From contig JAHEBU010000001.1 of assembly GCA_024642115.1 (NCBI GenBank), positions 310,001-374,000 of the forward strand: 64,000 nt of DNA, given 5' to 3'. Below the pieces are notes generated by a model. That model saw only the letters and a program-made list of their open reading frames with translations, made no database searches and was not told the DNA's origin. Below are positions 36,087-45,091 of this stretch, one piece after another. The translations under genes and the position numbers were made by a program. Each line of letters starts with the position of its first letter. Positions within the stretch are counted from its first letter, which is position 1. Source of the DNA: Marivivens sp. Its GTDB lineage: Bacteria > Pseudomonadota > Alphaproteobacteria > Rhodobacterales > Rhodobacteraceae.

Positions 36087-36089
36087 TCC

Positions 36090-36437
36090 ATGTCGGACCG
36101 CGATCAACCAGACACGAAGTGGATGGTTTGGGCGGTCGTCGGGGCCGGGGTGGTTCTGCTGCTTTTCCTCGTCGCCCCGACCATCGCGTTCCTCGCAGTG
36201 CCGTTCGGCGTCCTGCTGCTGGTCATTTCTCTGGCCGTGTTCAGCGGAACGGGGCTGAGGGCCTTTGCAGCGGGTATCCGCAAGCGACCAAAGTGGACGC
36301 TGGGCCAACTTGGCCTGACGGCCGTGTTGGCTAGCCTCTGCCCCGAATACTGGGGAAGCGTCTGGACCTACCTGGGCGGACTTGCGATCATCTTTCCCAT
36401 CGTCTGGCTGGCGACCCTGCCGCTTCGGCAAAACTGA
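36090..36437 (+). CDS. small membrane protein between sucB and lpd
   Basis: A 115-residue protein with about three to four hydrophobic helices (residues 12-32, 33-52, 70-84 and 88-110) and an acidic N-terminus (MSDRDQPDTKW). It starts three bases after the sucB stop. I do not recognise the family. It is probably translated with the 2-oxoglutarate dehydrogenase genes. Confidence 0.65.
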   Translation: MSDRDQPDTKWMVWAVVGAGVVLLLFLVAPTIAFLAVPFGVLLLVISLAVFSGTGLRAFAAGIRKRPKWTLGQLGLTAVLASLCPEYWGSVWTYLGGLAIIFPIVWLATLPLRQN

Positions 36438-36446
36438 AAGTTACCC

Positions 36447-36686
36447 ATGAACCTCCTCGCCCGCTTCACCCCCCCTGACTTCGCCGCCTTCAAAACTGAC
36501 TTCGACGCCCACGCCGAATCCCGGCAACAGGCGGGCCTTACGCTTCTCCAGATGTGGCGCGACCTGGACGGGGCGGGGGCGGTCTGCCTGTTCGAGGTCA
36601 ACGACCGGGCCAAGGCACAGGCCTGGCTCGACACACAATCCGGCCTCGGCCATCCGGTCACTGGTCAATTCCTGAGGACCGCATGA
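36447..36686 (+). CDS. small conserved-looking soluble protein
   Basis: A 79-residue protein with no signal or membrane segment. The pattern ARFTPPDFAAFKTDFDAHAESRQQAGLTLLQMWRDLDGAGAVCLFEVNDRAKAQAWL resembles small ferredoxin-fold proteins of the kind that dimerise as beta-alpha-beta units (DUF3764/YCII-like), a weak impression. It overlaps the start of the MAPEG gene by four bases. Function unknown. Confidence 0.6.
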   Translation: MNLLARFTPPDFAAFKTDFDAHAESRQQAGLTLLQMWRDLDGAGAVCLFEVNDRAKAQAWLDTQSGLGHPVTGQFLRTA

Positions 36687-37075
36687 CCCCCGAACTCACG
36701 GTTCTGGCCTACGCGGGCCTGCTTCAGGCGCTGCAATTTACAGCCTATTCCGTTGCGGCCAACCTACAGGTCGGACCGAAAACGGCGATGGGGCCCCGCG
36801 ACACCAAAATCGAACTGACGGGCACGGCAGGCCGCCTGCAACGGGCGCTGAACAACCATTTCGAAGGGTTGATCCTCTTCACCCTCGCCGTGGTCGTCGT
36901 GGTTCTGGGCGACCGGACGACAGGCTTGTCGGCCGCCTGCGCCTCGACCTACCTCGGCGCCCGAGTCCTCTATGTGCCCGCCTATGTCTTTGGTCTGTCC
37001 CCCTGGCGGTCGCTGATCTGGTTCGTGGGCTTTCTTGCCACTATGCTCATGCTGATCTCGGCCCTCGTTTTCTAA
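36683..37075 (+). CDS. MAPEG family membrane protein
   Basis: A 130-residue protein with four membrane helices. It shows the MAPEG pattern: an N-terminal helix, then GRLQRALNNHFEGLILFTLAVVVV (RxxxNxxE-type motif), and the later YLGARVLYVPAYVFG. MAPEG proteins include glutathione transferases and related enzymes that act in the inner membrane. It starts at 36683, inside the stop codon of the previous gene, and ends 18 bases before lpd. The connection to the 2-oxoglutarate complex is unclear. Confidence 0.88.
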   Translation: MTPELTVLAYAGLLQALQFTAYSVAANLQVGPKTAMGPRDTKIELTGTAGRLQRALNNHFEGLILFTLAVVVVVLGDRTTGLSAACASTYLGARVLYVPAYVFGLSPWRSLIWFVGFLATMLMLISALVF

Positions 37076-37093
37076 GAATTCAGGAGTTTTCCC

Positions 37094-38482
37094 ATGTCCA
37101 CCTATGACGTCATCATCATCGGCGCTGGCCCCGGCGGCTATGTCTGCGCCATCCGCTGCGCCCAGCTGGGCCTGAAAACGGCAGTGGTCGAAGGGCGGGC
37201 GACGCTGGGCGGGACCTGCCTGAACGTGGGCTGTATCCCGTCCAAGGCAATGCTGCACGCCACCCACATGCTGCACGAGGCCGAGCACAACTTTGCCACC
37301 ATGGGGCTCAAGGGCAAAAGCCCCTCGGTCGACTGGAAACAGATGCTGACCTACAAACAGGATACGATCGATACCAATACCAAGGGGATCGAATTCCTGT
37401 TCAAGAAGAACAAGATCGACTGGATCAAGGGCTGGGCGACCATCCCTGCGGCCGGTCAGGTCAAGGTGGGCGAGGACCTGCACGAGGCCAAGCATATCGT
37501 CATCGCCTCGGGCTCTGAATCCGCCTCGCTTCCGGGGGTCGAGGTGGATGAAAAGGTCATCGTCACCTCCACCGGCGCGCTGGAACTGGGGTCGGTCCCA
37601 AAGACGATGGTCGTAATCGGTGCGGGGGTCATCGGGCTGGAACTTGGGTCGGTCTACAAACGGCTGGGGACAGAGGTCACCGTCATCGAATACCTCGACG
37701 CCATCACCCCCGGCATGGACGCCGAGGTGCAAAAGACGTTCAAGCGGATGCTGGAAAAACAGGGGCTGAAATTCATCATGGGCGCCGCCGTTCAATCGGC
37801 GACGGTCAAGGGCAAGAAGGCCACCGTCAACTATAAACTGCGCAAGGACGACAGCGAGGCGACGATGGATGCCGACGCCGTTCTGGTCGCCACAGGGCGC
37901 AAACCCTACGTTGACGGCCTCGGGCTCGACGCGCTGGGGGTCGAACGGACCAAACGCGGCCAGATCGCCACCAATGGTCATTACGCCACCAATATCAACC
38001 GCATCTATGCCATCGGCGACGTGATCGACGGCCCGATGCTGGCTCACAAGGCCGAGGACGAAGGGATGGCCATGGCCGAACTCCTTGCGGGCAAGGCGGG
38101 CCATGTGAATTATGGCGTCATCCCCGGCGTGATCTACACCCACCCCGAAGTGGCGAATGTGGGCAAGACAGAAGAGCAATTGAAGGAGGAAGGCCGCGCC
38201 TACAAGGTCGGCAAATTCTCGTTCATGGGCAACGCGCGGGCCAAGGCGAACTTTTCCGGCGACGGGTTTGTCAAGATTCTGGCGGACAAGGCCACCGACC
38301 GCATCCTTGGCGCGCATATCATCGGCCCGATGGCGGGCGACCTGATCCACGAGATCTGCGTCGCGATGGAATTTGGCGCGGCAGCCGAAGACCTCGCCCG
38401 CACCTGCCACGCCCACCCCACCTATTCCGAAGCGGTGCGAGAGGCAGCCCTGGCCTGCGGCGACGGGGCCATCCACAGCTAG
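37094..38482 (+). CDS. lpdA: dihydrolipoyl dehydrogenase (E3)
   Basis: A 462-residue flavoprotein that reoxidises the lipoyl groups of SucB with NAD. FAD-binding [17 protein letters not shown] at residues 10-26, the redox disulfide Cys42/Cys47 in [13 protein letters not shown], the NAD-binding [14 protein letters not shown], the FAD motif [21 protein letters not shown], and the active-site His in [14 protein letters not shown] are all present. Length is normal. It is the last gene of the suc operon; a REP element follows 29 bases past the stop. Confidence 0.97.
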   Translation: MSTYDVIIIGAGPGGYVCAIRCAQLGLKTAVVEGRATLGGTCLNVGCIPSKAMLHATHMLHEAEHNFATMGLKGKSPSVDWKQMLTYKQDTIDTNTKGIEFLFKKNKIDWIKGWATIPAAGQVKVGEDLHEAKHIVIASGSESASLPGVEVDEKVIVTSTGALELGSVPKTMVVIGAGVIGLELGSVYKRLGTEVTVIEYLDAITPGMDAEVQKTFKRMLEKQGLKFIMGAAVQSATVKGKKATVNYKLRKDDSEATMDADAVLVATGRKPYVDGLGLDALGVERTKRGQIATNGHYATNINRIYAIGDVIDGPMLAHKAEDEGMAMAELLAGKAGHVNYGVIPGVIYTHPEVANVGKTEEQLKEEGRAYKVGKFSFMGNARAKANFSGDGFVKILADKATDRILGAHIIGPMAGDLIHEICVAMEFGAAAEDLARTCHAHPTYSEAVREAALACGDGAIHS

Positions 38483-38511
38483 GACACGACAGTCAAGATC
38501 GCACCAATCAG

Positions 38512-38537
38512 GTAAGGTGGGTTGAAACCCACCTTAC
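38512..38537. repeat. REP-like palindrome, family A, copy 1
   Basis: A perfect inverted repeat of 12-bp arms, GTAAGGTGGGTT and AACCCACCTTAC, with a GA spacer. Related copies occur at 38926, 42855, 42899, 58653 and 59808. It lies between lpdA and the next small gene. Confidence 0.92.
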
Positions 38538-38548
38538 AGAATCGACCC

Positions 38549-38929
38549 ATGTCCAGCCTCACCGTCCTTCTGCACTATACGCTGCGCGGCGACCCCGCGG
38601 CGGCGGCCGCCGCCATCGAAGGGCTGGCCCGCCGGGTCGAGGCCGAGGGGCATCCCGGTGTCCTATCCTATCGGTTCTGGCTTGATCCGGCCCAGGGCAC
38701 CGTCCGGGCCATCGTGGACTATGCCGATGCCGGGGCCCGGATTGGTCACCACGACATCGCGATGGGCTGGCCCGAAATGGCCGCCGTCCACGCCGCTGCC
38801 ACCCTGAATGACATCACGTTTCTGGGCCCCTTGTCGCCCGAGGTTATGGCGTGGTTTGCCGCCTCCTCGCTGACGGCCCGGATCCATCACGGGTATCGGG
38901 CAATCGCCGGTTTCCGGCGCCCGCTGTAA
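38549..38929 (+). CDS. small protein with antibiotic-monooxygenase-like fold
   Basis: A 126-residue soluble protein from the ATG at 38549. The pattern (LTVLLHYTLRGDPAAAAAAIEGLARRVEAEGHPGVLSYRFWLDPAQGTVRAIVDYADAGARIGHH) resembles the dimeric alpha-beta barrel (ABM-like) fold: strand, helix, strand with an aromatic, strand. A C-terminal extension follows. No catalytic residues can be named. It is flanked by two REP copies, 11 bases before the start and overlapping the end; its TAA stop is part of the second copy. Confidence 0.65.
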   Translation: MSSLTVLLHYTLRGDPAAAAAAIEGLARRVEAEGHPGVLSYRFWLDPAQGTVRAIVDYADAGARIGHHDIAMGWPEMAAVHAAATLNDITFLGPLSPEVMAWFAASSLTARIHHGYRAIAGFRRPL

Positions 38930-38951
38930 GGTGGGTCTTGACCCACCTTAC
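38926..38951. repeat. REP-like palindrome, family A, copy 2
   Basis: Perfect 12-bp arms GTAAGGTGGGTC and GACCCACCTTAC, with a TT spacer. Bases 38927-38929 of the left arm form the stop codon of the preceding gene. Confidence 0.92.
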
Positions 38952-39039
38952 TTTGACCGGGCATGATCGCCTGACCAGTTATTTCATTTTCATGTTTTAA
39001 TACAGTTGGTTAAAAACCGTCCACGCATGAACGCGGACC

Positions 39040-39690
39040 TTATCCCTTCAACATCCGCAGCCCCTGCGTCACATCCGTCCGCACCGCCAGTCGCAACCCC
39101 GGATCATCCCCGGCCTTGAGCGCGGCCAGAATCAGCTTGTGATGATAGGGCGGATCGGTGCGGTTCAGCCGCCCATACAGCGCCCGCATCGTTGGCCCCA
39201 GTTGCAGCCAGACCGTTTCGGTCATCGCCAGCATCGCCGGGGCCTGCGCCCGCAGATACAACGTCCGATGAAATTCCAGATTCATGCGGATATACCCCGA
39301 CGCGTCATGCCGGGCGACCATCTGGCTGACCCCCTGATTGATCGCCTCCAACCGGTCGATCAGGGCAAAGTGGGCGCGGGGGAGCGCGCGGCTGGCCAGT
39401 TCCGGCTCCAGCAGGGCGCGCAGAGTCGCCAATTCCTCGATCCGCTCGTTGGACAGTTCGGGGGTCGACACCCGCCCCGAAGACGAAAACGACAGCGCCC
39501 CCTCGGCCACCAACCGATGCACCGCCTCGCGGGCGGGGGTCATCGACACCTCATAGGCCTTGCCGATGCCACGCAGAGTCAGGGCGGCGCCGGGTTCGAT
39601 CTCGCCATGCATGATCCGGCTGCGCAGGGCCCGGTAGACCCTGTCATGGGCCGATCCTGACGGGTCGGGAAGGCGGGGCGGGGCGATCAT
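39040..39690 (-). CDS. GntR family transcriptional regulator (FadR/FCD type)
   Basis: A 216-residue regulator. The N-terminal winged helix-turn-helix (VYRALRSRIMHGEIEPGAALTLRGIGKAYEVSMTPAREAVHRLVAEGALSF) is at about residues 18-70. The C-terminal ligand domain is helical with a metal-site-like pattern (MNLEFHRTLY, and a later YHHKLILAAL), typical of FCD. The start is the ATG at 39690; the longer frame overlaps the neighbour. The ligand is unknown. It lies 31 bases downstream of the M48-type gene on the same strand. Confidence 0.9.
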   Translation of the reverse strand: MIAPPRLPDPSGSAHDRVYRALRSRIMHGEIEPGAALTLRGIGKAYEVSMTPAREAVHRLVAEGALSFSSSGRVSTPELSNERIEELATLRALLEPELASRALPRAHFALIDRLEAINQGVSQMVARHDASGYIRMNLEFHRTLYLRAQAPAMLAMTETVWLQLGPTMRALYGRLNRTDPPYHHKLILAALKAGDDPGLRLAVRTDVTQGLRMLKG

Positions 39691-39721
39691 CCCCCGACCG
39701 TCCCGCCAATCGAGGGGCAAG

Positions 39722-40426
39722 TCAATCCGACGCTCCGCCGCCGAACCGCACCCGGTGCAGTCGGTCGCCATGGTCGCGCAGCCAGCGGCGGCAGCGGGCG
39801 TGATCGGGGAACAGGCGGGCGACATGCGCCCAGAATCGCGGCCCGTGGTTCATCTCGGCCAGATGGCAGACCTCGTGGGCGGCCACATAGTCGAGCACCT
39901 CGGGCGGAGCCATGATCAGCCGCCATGAATACATCAGGTCCCCCTTGGCCGAACAGGACCCCCACCGCGACCGCGTGTCTCGCAGGGTCAGCCGGTGATA
40001 GGGGCGGCCCAGTTGGAGGGCATAGCGGTCGGACGCAGCGGCGAGCCTGTCCCGCGCCCTGAGCTTGAGAAACGCCTCGACCCGCGCCCCGGCTCTGGCC
40101 GGATCATCGGGCAGCCATAGACCATCGTCGCGCAGAACCGTCCTGCGAACGCCCCCCAGATGCAGCGGGATCAGCCGCCCCTCGAACGGAACCTCGGCCC
40201 CCGGCCCCACTTGCACCACCTCGGCGACCGCCCCCAGATGGCCGCGCAGCCACGCCTCCCGGCTGGTCAGAAAGGCGACCCCTTCGCGGTCAGGCACATG
40301 CGGCGGCATGGTCAGCGTGACCCGCCCGTCCAGCCGCGACACCCGCAGCGACAACCGACGCGCGCGGGCGGATCGCCGCACTGTGACGTCGATCGGGGGG
40401 TTGCCAGGAAGGATGTGACGGCCCAT
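39722..40426 (-). CDS. M48/YgjP-like zinc metallopeptidase (DUF45)
   Basis: A 234-residue protein of the YgjP/SprT-like group (DUF45). It shows the N-terminal RRSARARRLSLRVSRLDGRVTLTMP, the SRWGSCSAKGDLMYSWRLIMAP motif and the zinc site HEVCHLAEMNHGPRFW (HExxH). Cytoplasmic. Start at the ATG at 40426; upstream frame to 40942 is a shadow of the TIGR02300 gene. Substrate not known. Confidence 0.9.
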   Translation of the reverse strand: MGRHILPGNPPIDVTVRRSARARRLSLRVSRLDGRVTLTMPPHVPDREGVAFLTSREAWLRGHLGAVAEVVQVGPGAEVPFEGRLIPLHLGGVRRTVLRDDGLWLPDDPARAGARVEAFLKLRARDRLAAASDRYALQLGRPYHRLTLRDTRSRWGSCSAKGDLMYSWRLIMAPPEVLDYVAAHEVCHLAEMNHGPRFWAHVARLFPDHARCRRWLRDHGDRLHRVRFGGGASD

Positions 40427-40534
40427 ATGCGCCTTTCCGCGTCCACCCAGTGCCAAAGCCTTTGACACCGTTTGCGGCATATGGCAGTGGACCACGATTG
40501 CCCGCAAGGGCTCGATAGTTTTTAGGGGGATACC

Positions 40535-40864
40535 ATGCCCAATCCCGAATGGGGAACCAAACGCCTTTGCCCGACGACCGGCAAACGGTTCTACGACATG
40601 AACGCCAATCCGATCGTCAGCCCCTACACGGGCGAGGTCGTGACGCTCGACACCTCGAAAACCCGCACGATGATCGCGGACGCCGAGGACGCGCAGACCA
40701 AGAAGATGAAGGCGGTCGTGGTCGAGGACGAAGACGATCTGGTGCTGGATGACGACGACACCGATGATGATGTCGATGTCGGCGATGAAGTGCTGGAAGA
40801 TGACGACGACGACGACAATGTTTCCTTTGACGATCTGGCCGACGTGGCCGTCGACGACGACTGA
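40535..40864 (+). CDS. TIGR02300 family acidic protein
   Basis: A 109-residue protein with the family opening PEWGTKRLCPTTGKRFYDMNANPIVSPYTGEVV, which has a zinc-ribbon-like look with only one Cys, followed by a strongly acidic tail (long runs of Asp/Glu from residue 65). Members occur through alphaproteobacteria; function unknown. GGGGG at 40524-40528 is the likely ribosome site. Confidence 0.92.
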   Translation: MPNPEWGTKRLCPTTGKRFYDMNANPIVSPYTGEVVTLDTSKTRTMIADAEDAQTKKMKAVVVEDEDDLVLDDDDTDDDVDVGDEVLEDDDDDDNVSFDDLADVAVDDD

Positions 40865-40961
40865 CGCAGACAAAATTACCGGGCGGGACGCCACTTTTTC
40901 CCTTGATCTCGCCCGGCCCGCTGCATAGAGAGCAGCACGCAAGCGGAAACGCTTGAGGTTA

Positions 40962-41037
<76 letters not shown>

Positions 41038-41062
41038 AAACCACCAGCCGACGGATCGAAAC

Positions 41063-41091
41063 ACACCGCCCCCTTAACAGGGGGCGGGTGT
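41063..41091 (+). terminator. hairpin after tRNA-Ala
   Basis: A stem ACACCGCCCCCT paired with AGGGGGCGGGTGT (one bulged base) with a 4-base loop, 25 bases past the tRNA end. Only a short TGTT tract follows. It is the likely end of the tRNA transcript. The rest of 41092-41244 shows nothing recognisable except the leader of the next gene. Confidence 0.55.
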
Positions 41092-41244
41092 TCGGCGCCA
41101 TTTGTGGCCCCGATGCCGCGCACTGCATCGACTTTGGGCAAGCCCCCCGCACCCCGGACGGCGCAATCCTCCCATGCAGTCAACGCGCTACCGCTTTGCG
41201 GCTGGACCGACTAGGGTCGAACGAAACGAAGGAGGATTGAGAAG

Positions 41245-42855
41245 ATGCGGGAATGGTGGCGGGACGCGGTGATCTATCAGATTTATCCGCGGTCGTTTCA
41301 GGACGACAACGGGGACGGGATCGGCGACCTGCCGGGAATCAACCGCCGGCTGGATCACGTGGCCAGCCTTGGCGTCGATGCGATCTGGCTGTCCCCTTTC
41401 TTTACCTCGCCCGACCGGGACATGGGCTATGACGTCAGCGACTACACCGGGGTCAACCCGCTGTTCGGCGACATGACCGATTTCAAGGCGCTGGTGAACC
41501 GCGCCCACGATCTGGGGATGAAGGTCATCATCGACCAGGTCATCTCGCATTCGTCCGTCGAACATCCCTGGTTCAAGGAAAGCCGGTCCAGCCGGACCAA
41601 CCCCAAGGCCGACTGGTATGTCTGGGCCGACCCCAAAAAGGACGGCACCCCGCCCAACAACTGGCTGTCGATCTTTGGCGGCTCGGCCTGGCAATTCGAC
41701 ACGACCCGCAAGCAATACTATTTCCACAACTTCCTGACCGAACAGCCCGACATCAACTTTCACTGTCCCGCCGCTGTCGATGCCCTGCTCGAATCCATGC
41801 GGTTCTGGCTTGAGGCCGGGGTGGACGGGTTCCGCCTCGACACCGTGAACTTCTACGTCCACGACGTCAGGCTGCGGAACAACCCGCCGTCGGACTGGAC
41901 CAGTTTCCCGAACAACCCCTACGAGGCCCAGAACCAGATCCATTCCAAGACGCAGCCCGAAAACCTGGACGTCCTGCGTCGGATGCGGGCGCTGACCGAT
42001 CAGTATGGCGACACGATGATGGTCGGCGAAGTGGGCGAAATGGGCAATCGCCAGGTCGAGATCATGGGCGAATACACCTCTGGCACGGACAAACTGCACA
42101 TGGCCTATTCGTTCGCCATGCTCAGCCATGACCATTCGGCAGGCCATTTCCGCAACTGTATCGAGACATTCCAGAAAACCGCCCCGGATGGCTGGCCCTG
42201 CTGGTCGTTCTCGAACCATGACGTCGAACGGCACGTCACCCGCTGGACCAAACCGGGGGGCGATGCGGCGGCGGTGGCCAAACAGGCCATTGCCCTGCTT
42301 TGTTCGTTCCCCGGAACGCTGAACATCTATCAGGGCGAAGAACTGGGTCAGACCCAGACAGATATCGAATTCGACGAATTGCAGGACACCGCCAACATCG
42401 CCTTCTGGCCCGAATACAAGGGGCGCGATGGGTGTCGGACGCCAATGGTCTGGGACGCCGACGCGCCCAACGCAGGGTTCAGCACGGGCAAGCCTTGGCT
42501 GCCCGTCAAACCGCCGCAGGCCGAAAACGCGGCGGACCTGCAAGAGGCCAGAAACGACTCGGTCCTGCACAGCTACCGCGAAACGCTGGCCTTCCGGCGC
42601 AAGCGGGACGAGTTGCGGCTGGGCGACACGACCTTTCTGGACCTGCCCGAACCGATGCTCGGCATCCGGCGCGGGACGGCCACTGGCAGCCTTCTGGGCC
42701 TGTTCAACCTGTCCGACGCCCCCCGTACCCTGACGATCAAGGGCAAGGTCACCCCAACCGGTCCGCAGAACGCCACGCTGGAGGGGGCCAAACTGACCCT
42801 GCCCGCCCACGGCTTTGTCTATCTGGACGAGGCAGGCAGGGTCACCGTCGCATAG
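41245..42855 (+). CDS. alpha-glucosidase (GH13)
   Basis: A 536-residue cytoplasmic glycoside hydrolase family 13 enzyme, splitting terminal alpha-glucosyl residues from maltose, sucrose or isomalto-type sugars. It starts with WWRDAVIYQIYPRSFQDDNGDGIGDLPGI. The catalytic nucleophile is Asp199 in GFRLDTVNF, the acid/base Glu262 in MVGEVGE, and the transition-state Asp is in FSNHDVERH. Family length is 520-560. No sugar transporter genes are nearby, so it stands apart from the usual agl operon. GGAGG lies at 41231-41235. Confidence 0.93.
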   Translation: MREWWRDAVIYQIYPRSFQDDNGDGIGDLPGINRRLDHVASLGVDAIWLSPFFTSPDRDMGYDVSDYTGVNPLFGDMTDFKALVNRAHDLGMKVIIDQVISHSSVEHPWFKESRSSRTNPKADWYVWADPKKDGTPPNNWLSIFGGSAWQFDTTRKQYYFHNFLTEQPDINFHCPAAVDALLESMRFWLEAGVDGFRLDTVNFYVHDVRLRNNPPSDWTSFPNNPYEAQNQIHSKTQPENLDVLRRMRALTDQYGDTMMVGEVGEMGNRQVEIMGEYTSGTDKLHMAYSFAMLSHDHSAGHFRNCIETFQKTAPDGWPCWSFSNHDVERHVTRWTKPGGDAAAVAKQAIALLCSFPGTLNIYQGEELGQTQTDIEFDELQDTANIAFWPEYKGRDGCRTPMVWDADAPNAGFSTGKPWLPVKPPQAENAADLQEARNDSVLHSYRETLAFRRKRDELRLGDTTFLDLPEPMLGIRRGTATGSLLGLFNLSDAPRTLTIKGKVTPTGPQNATLEGAKLTLPAHGFVYLDEAGRVTVA

Positions 42856-42881
42856 GAAGGGTGGGTCAAGACCCATCTTAC
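42855..42881. repeat. REP-like palindrome, family A, copy 3 (imperfect)
   Basis: GAAGGGTGGGTC facing GACCCATCTTAC: a degenerate copy of the REP consensus that starts exactly at the stop codon of the alpha-glucosidase (TAG at 42853-42855). Confidence 0.75.
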
Positions 42882-42898
42882 AAATGGCAGCCTCCTCT

Positions 42899-42920
42899 GT
42901 AATGTGGGTTTCAACCCACC
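42899..42920. repeat. REP-like palindrome, family A, copy 4
   Basis: GTAATGTGGGTT facing AACCCACC, 18 bases after copy 3, forming a tandem pair between two genes. Its GTG at 42904 is in frame with the following gene, but is probably not its true start. Confidence 0.75.
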
Positions 42921-42945
42921 CCTCCTGTCAGTCAAAGGCACTCCA

Positions 42946-44136
42946 TTGTCTCCTACCCGTTCCTCCTACGACGTCATCATCATCGGCGGGGGGATGATCG
43001 GATCGTCCTGCGCTTGGTGGCTGTCGCGCAGCCCCGATTTCAGCGGGCGCATCCTCGTCGTCGAACGCGACCCGACCTACCAATTCGCCTCGACCTCGCA
43101 CACCAATTCCTGCATCCGGCAGCAGTTCGGGTCCGAGGTGAACGTGCGGATCAGCCAGTTCGGGGCCGAGTTCATCCATGACTTCAAACAGTTCATGGAC
43201 GACCCCGCCGCCCCCGACATCCTGTTGCACAGCTTTGGCTATCTATACCTGGCCGATACCCCCGCCTTTGCCGAGGTGCTGCGCGACAACGCCGCCATGC
43301 AGAACCGGCTGGGCGCCGGCACCCGCATCCTCACCCCCGACCAGATCGCCGCCGAATGGCCGTTCTACGATCTGGACGGCATCCTGTGCGGGTCGCACAA
43401 CCCGGTGGACGAAGGGTATTTCGACGGCGGCACCATCTTTGACTGGTTCCGGCGCAAGGCGCGCGCGAACGGGGTCGAATATATCCATGACGAGGTAACG
43501 GCCATCGCCCGCACCGGCGGACGCGTGACCGGCGTGACCCTTGCCAAGGGTGGACAGGTCGGCGCAGGCACCATCGTCAACGCCTCCGGCCCCCGCGCCA
43601 ATGCCACGGCGCAGATGGCGGGCCTTCATGTGCCGGTCGAGCCGCGCCTGCGCTACACCTTCATCTTTGATGCGGCACACCCCTTACCCAAGGATCTGCC
43701 GCTCACCATCGACCCCTCGGGCGTCCACATGCGCACCGACGGGCGCTATTACATGTGCGGTTGCCCGCCCGATGATGACCCCGCCCGCGCCTTTGACGAT
43801 TTCGACTTTGATCATTCGATCTGGGAATCCAAGGTCTGGCCCGCCATCGCCACCCGCGTCCCGGCCTTTGAACAGGTCAAGGTCATCAACCAATGGGTCG
43901 GCCACTATGCCTATAACACGCTTGATCAGAACGCCATCGTCGGCCCTCACCCCGAGGTCACCAACTTTCTGTTCTGCAACGGGTTTTCCGGACACGGGCT
44001 GCAACAATCCCCGGCGATGGGGCGGGGCATCAGCGAATTGGTGACGACTGGGACCTACCAGACGCTTGACCTCGGCCCGCTGGGCTACGACCGTATTGCA
44101 GCCAACCAGCCGCTGCTGGAACGGGCGATCATCTGA
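42946..44136 (+). CDS. FAD-dependent oxidoreductase (DadA/sarcosine oxidase-like)
   Basis: A protein of about 396 residues, DAO family. The dinucleotide fold VIIIGGGMIGSSCAWWLS lies near the N-terminus, followed by the family's ERDPTYQFASTSHTNSCIRQQF. The later GTIVNASGPRANATAQMAG and the C-terminal VGPHPEVTNFLFCNGFSGHGLQQSPAMGRGISEL complete the FAD site. It probably oxidises an amine or amino acid. The start is uncertain: a TTG at 42946 with AAAGG about eight bases upstream is preferred over the GTG at 42904, which lies inside a REP. The next gene follows after 11 bases. Confidence 0.88.
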   Translation: MSPTRSSYDVIIIGGGMIGSSCAWWLSRSPDFSGRILVVERDPTYQFASTSHTNSCIRQQFGSEVNVRISQFGAEFIHDFKQFMDDPAAPDILLHSFGYLYLADTPAFAEVLRDNAAMQNRLGAGTRILTPDQIAAEWPFYDLDGILCGSHNPVDEGYFDGGTIFDWFRRKARANGVEYIHDEVTAIARTGGRVTGVTLAKGGQVGAGTIVNASGPRANATAQMAGLHVPVEPRLRYTFIFDAAHPLPKDLPLTIDPSGVHMRTDGRYYMCGCPPDDDPARAFDDFDFDHSIWESKVWPAIATRVPAFEQVKVINQWVGHYAYNTLDQNAIVGPHPEVTNFLFCNGFSGHGLQQSPAMGRGISELVTTGTYQTLDLGPLGYDRIAANQPLLERAII

Positions 44137-44147
44137 AAGGACCCGCC

Positions 44148-45008
44148 ATGCTGTCGAAAATCGTCCTCACCGGGGCCAGGGGGAACCTTGGGAATGTCCT
44201 GCGCGAGCCACTGTCGGGAATGTGCAAGAAACTGGTGTCCACCGATATCCAGCCCGCGCCCGACAGCCTGTTCAAGAACGAAACCTACGCACAGGCCGAC
44301 GTCGCGCAGATGGACCAGATCGCGCCCCTCCTCAAAGGGGCGGACATGGTCGTCCATTTCGGCGCCTTCGTCGACGAAGGGCCATTTGAAAAGCTGCTCG
44401 GCCCCAACTTCGTGGGTGCCTACAACGTGTGGGAGGCGGCGCACAAACATGGGCTCCGCCGGGTCGTCTATGCCTCGTCCATCCACGCGGTCGGTCTGTG
44501 CGAAACCAATGCAGGTATCGACACCGACGAACCGCACCGACCCGACACGTTTTACGGACTCGCCAAATGTTTCGCCGAGGATCTCGGTCGCATGTACTGG
44601 GAAAAGCGCGGGCTCGAGGCCGTCTGCCTGCGCATCCTCTCCTGCACACCCGAACCGCAGAACGTGCGGGCGCTGGGAACATGGCTCAGCTACCGCGACA
44701 TGGTGCAACTGGTTCAACGGGCCATCGACACGCCCGTTACGGGGTTCACCGTGGCCTACGGCGTCTCTGCCAACACCCGCGCCCCGGTCAGCAACCACAA
44801 GGTCCCGTTTCTCGGCTACCGCCCACAGGACAATGCCGAGGATTGGTCCGAGGCGCTCTTTGCCAAGGCAAGCACACCCGACCCGCAGAACATGGCGCTG
44901 ACCCGCGTGGGCGGCCCCTTTGCCGTCGTGCCCCTGGGCAACAGCGGCATCGCCGGGATCAAGGCGATGAGCGCGGGCAAGACGGAAAAGCCCAAGAAAA
45001 AGAAATGA
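44148..45008 (+). CDS. NAD-dependent epimerase/dehydratase family protein (uronate dehydrogenase-like)
   Basis: A 286-residue extended SDR. The cofactor motif TGARGNLGNVL is at residues 8-18, with an acidic residue in STDI for NAD preference. Active-site residues are Ser in YASSIHAVG and YxxxK in FYGLAKCFAED. The arrangement resembles uronate dehydrogenase (Udh) which oxidises galacturonate/glucuronate, but the substrate is inferred. It ends in a lysine tail (KTEKPKKKK). It lies 11 bases after the FAD oxidoreductase gene. Confidence 0.8.
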   Translation: MLSKIVLTGARGNLGNVLREPLSGMCKKLVSTDIQPAPDSLFKNETYAQADVAQMDQIAPLLKGADMVVHFGAFVDEGPFEKLLGPNFVGAYNVWEAAHKHGLRRVVYASSIHAVGLCETNAGIDTDEPHRPDTFYGLAKCFAEDLGRMYWEKRGLEAVCLRILSCTPEPQNVRALGTWLSYRDMVQLVQRAIDTPVTGFTVAYGVSANTRAPVSNHKVPFLGYRPQDNAEDWSEALFAKASTPDPQNMALTRVGGPFAVVPLGNSGIAGIKAMSAGKTEKPKKKK

Positions 45009-45016
45009 TTTCGTCC

Positions 45017-45080
45017 AGGTTCACCTTGCAATAACACCTCTCGGGGGGAGGCCGCAGGCCGGGGGGCAGACAGCCCCCTC
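45017..45080. repeat. intergenic repeat, family B, copy 2 (hybrid)
   Basis: It begins with the 19 bases GTTCACCTTGCAATAACA(C) of the family B head, but continues with GGGGGGAGGCCGCAGGCCG and a GGGGGCAGACAGCCCCC hairpin, like the copy at 53540. It links the two forms. Located between the epimerase-like gene and the end of the histidine kinase gene (convergent). Confidence 0.8.
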
Positions 45081-45091
45081 CCCGGCCAGCC

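Noticed and set aside
38512-38951. CRISPR array, because of the repeated palindromes
   Set aside because: Only two copies locally, with a whole gene as spacer and no cas genes; the palindromes are REP-like.
42904-42945. N-terminal extension of the FAD oxidoreductase from the GTG at 42904
   Set aside because: This stretch lies in a REP-like palindrome and encodes nothing typical of the family; the TTG at 42946 is placed better.
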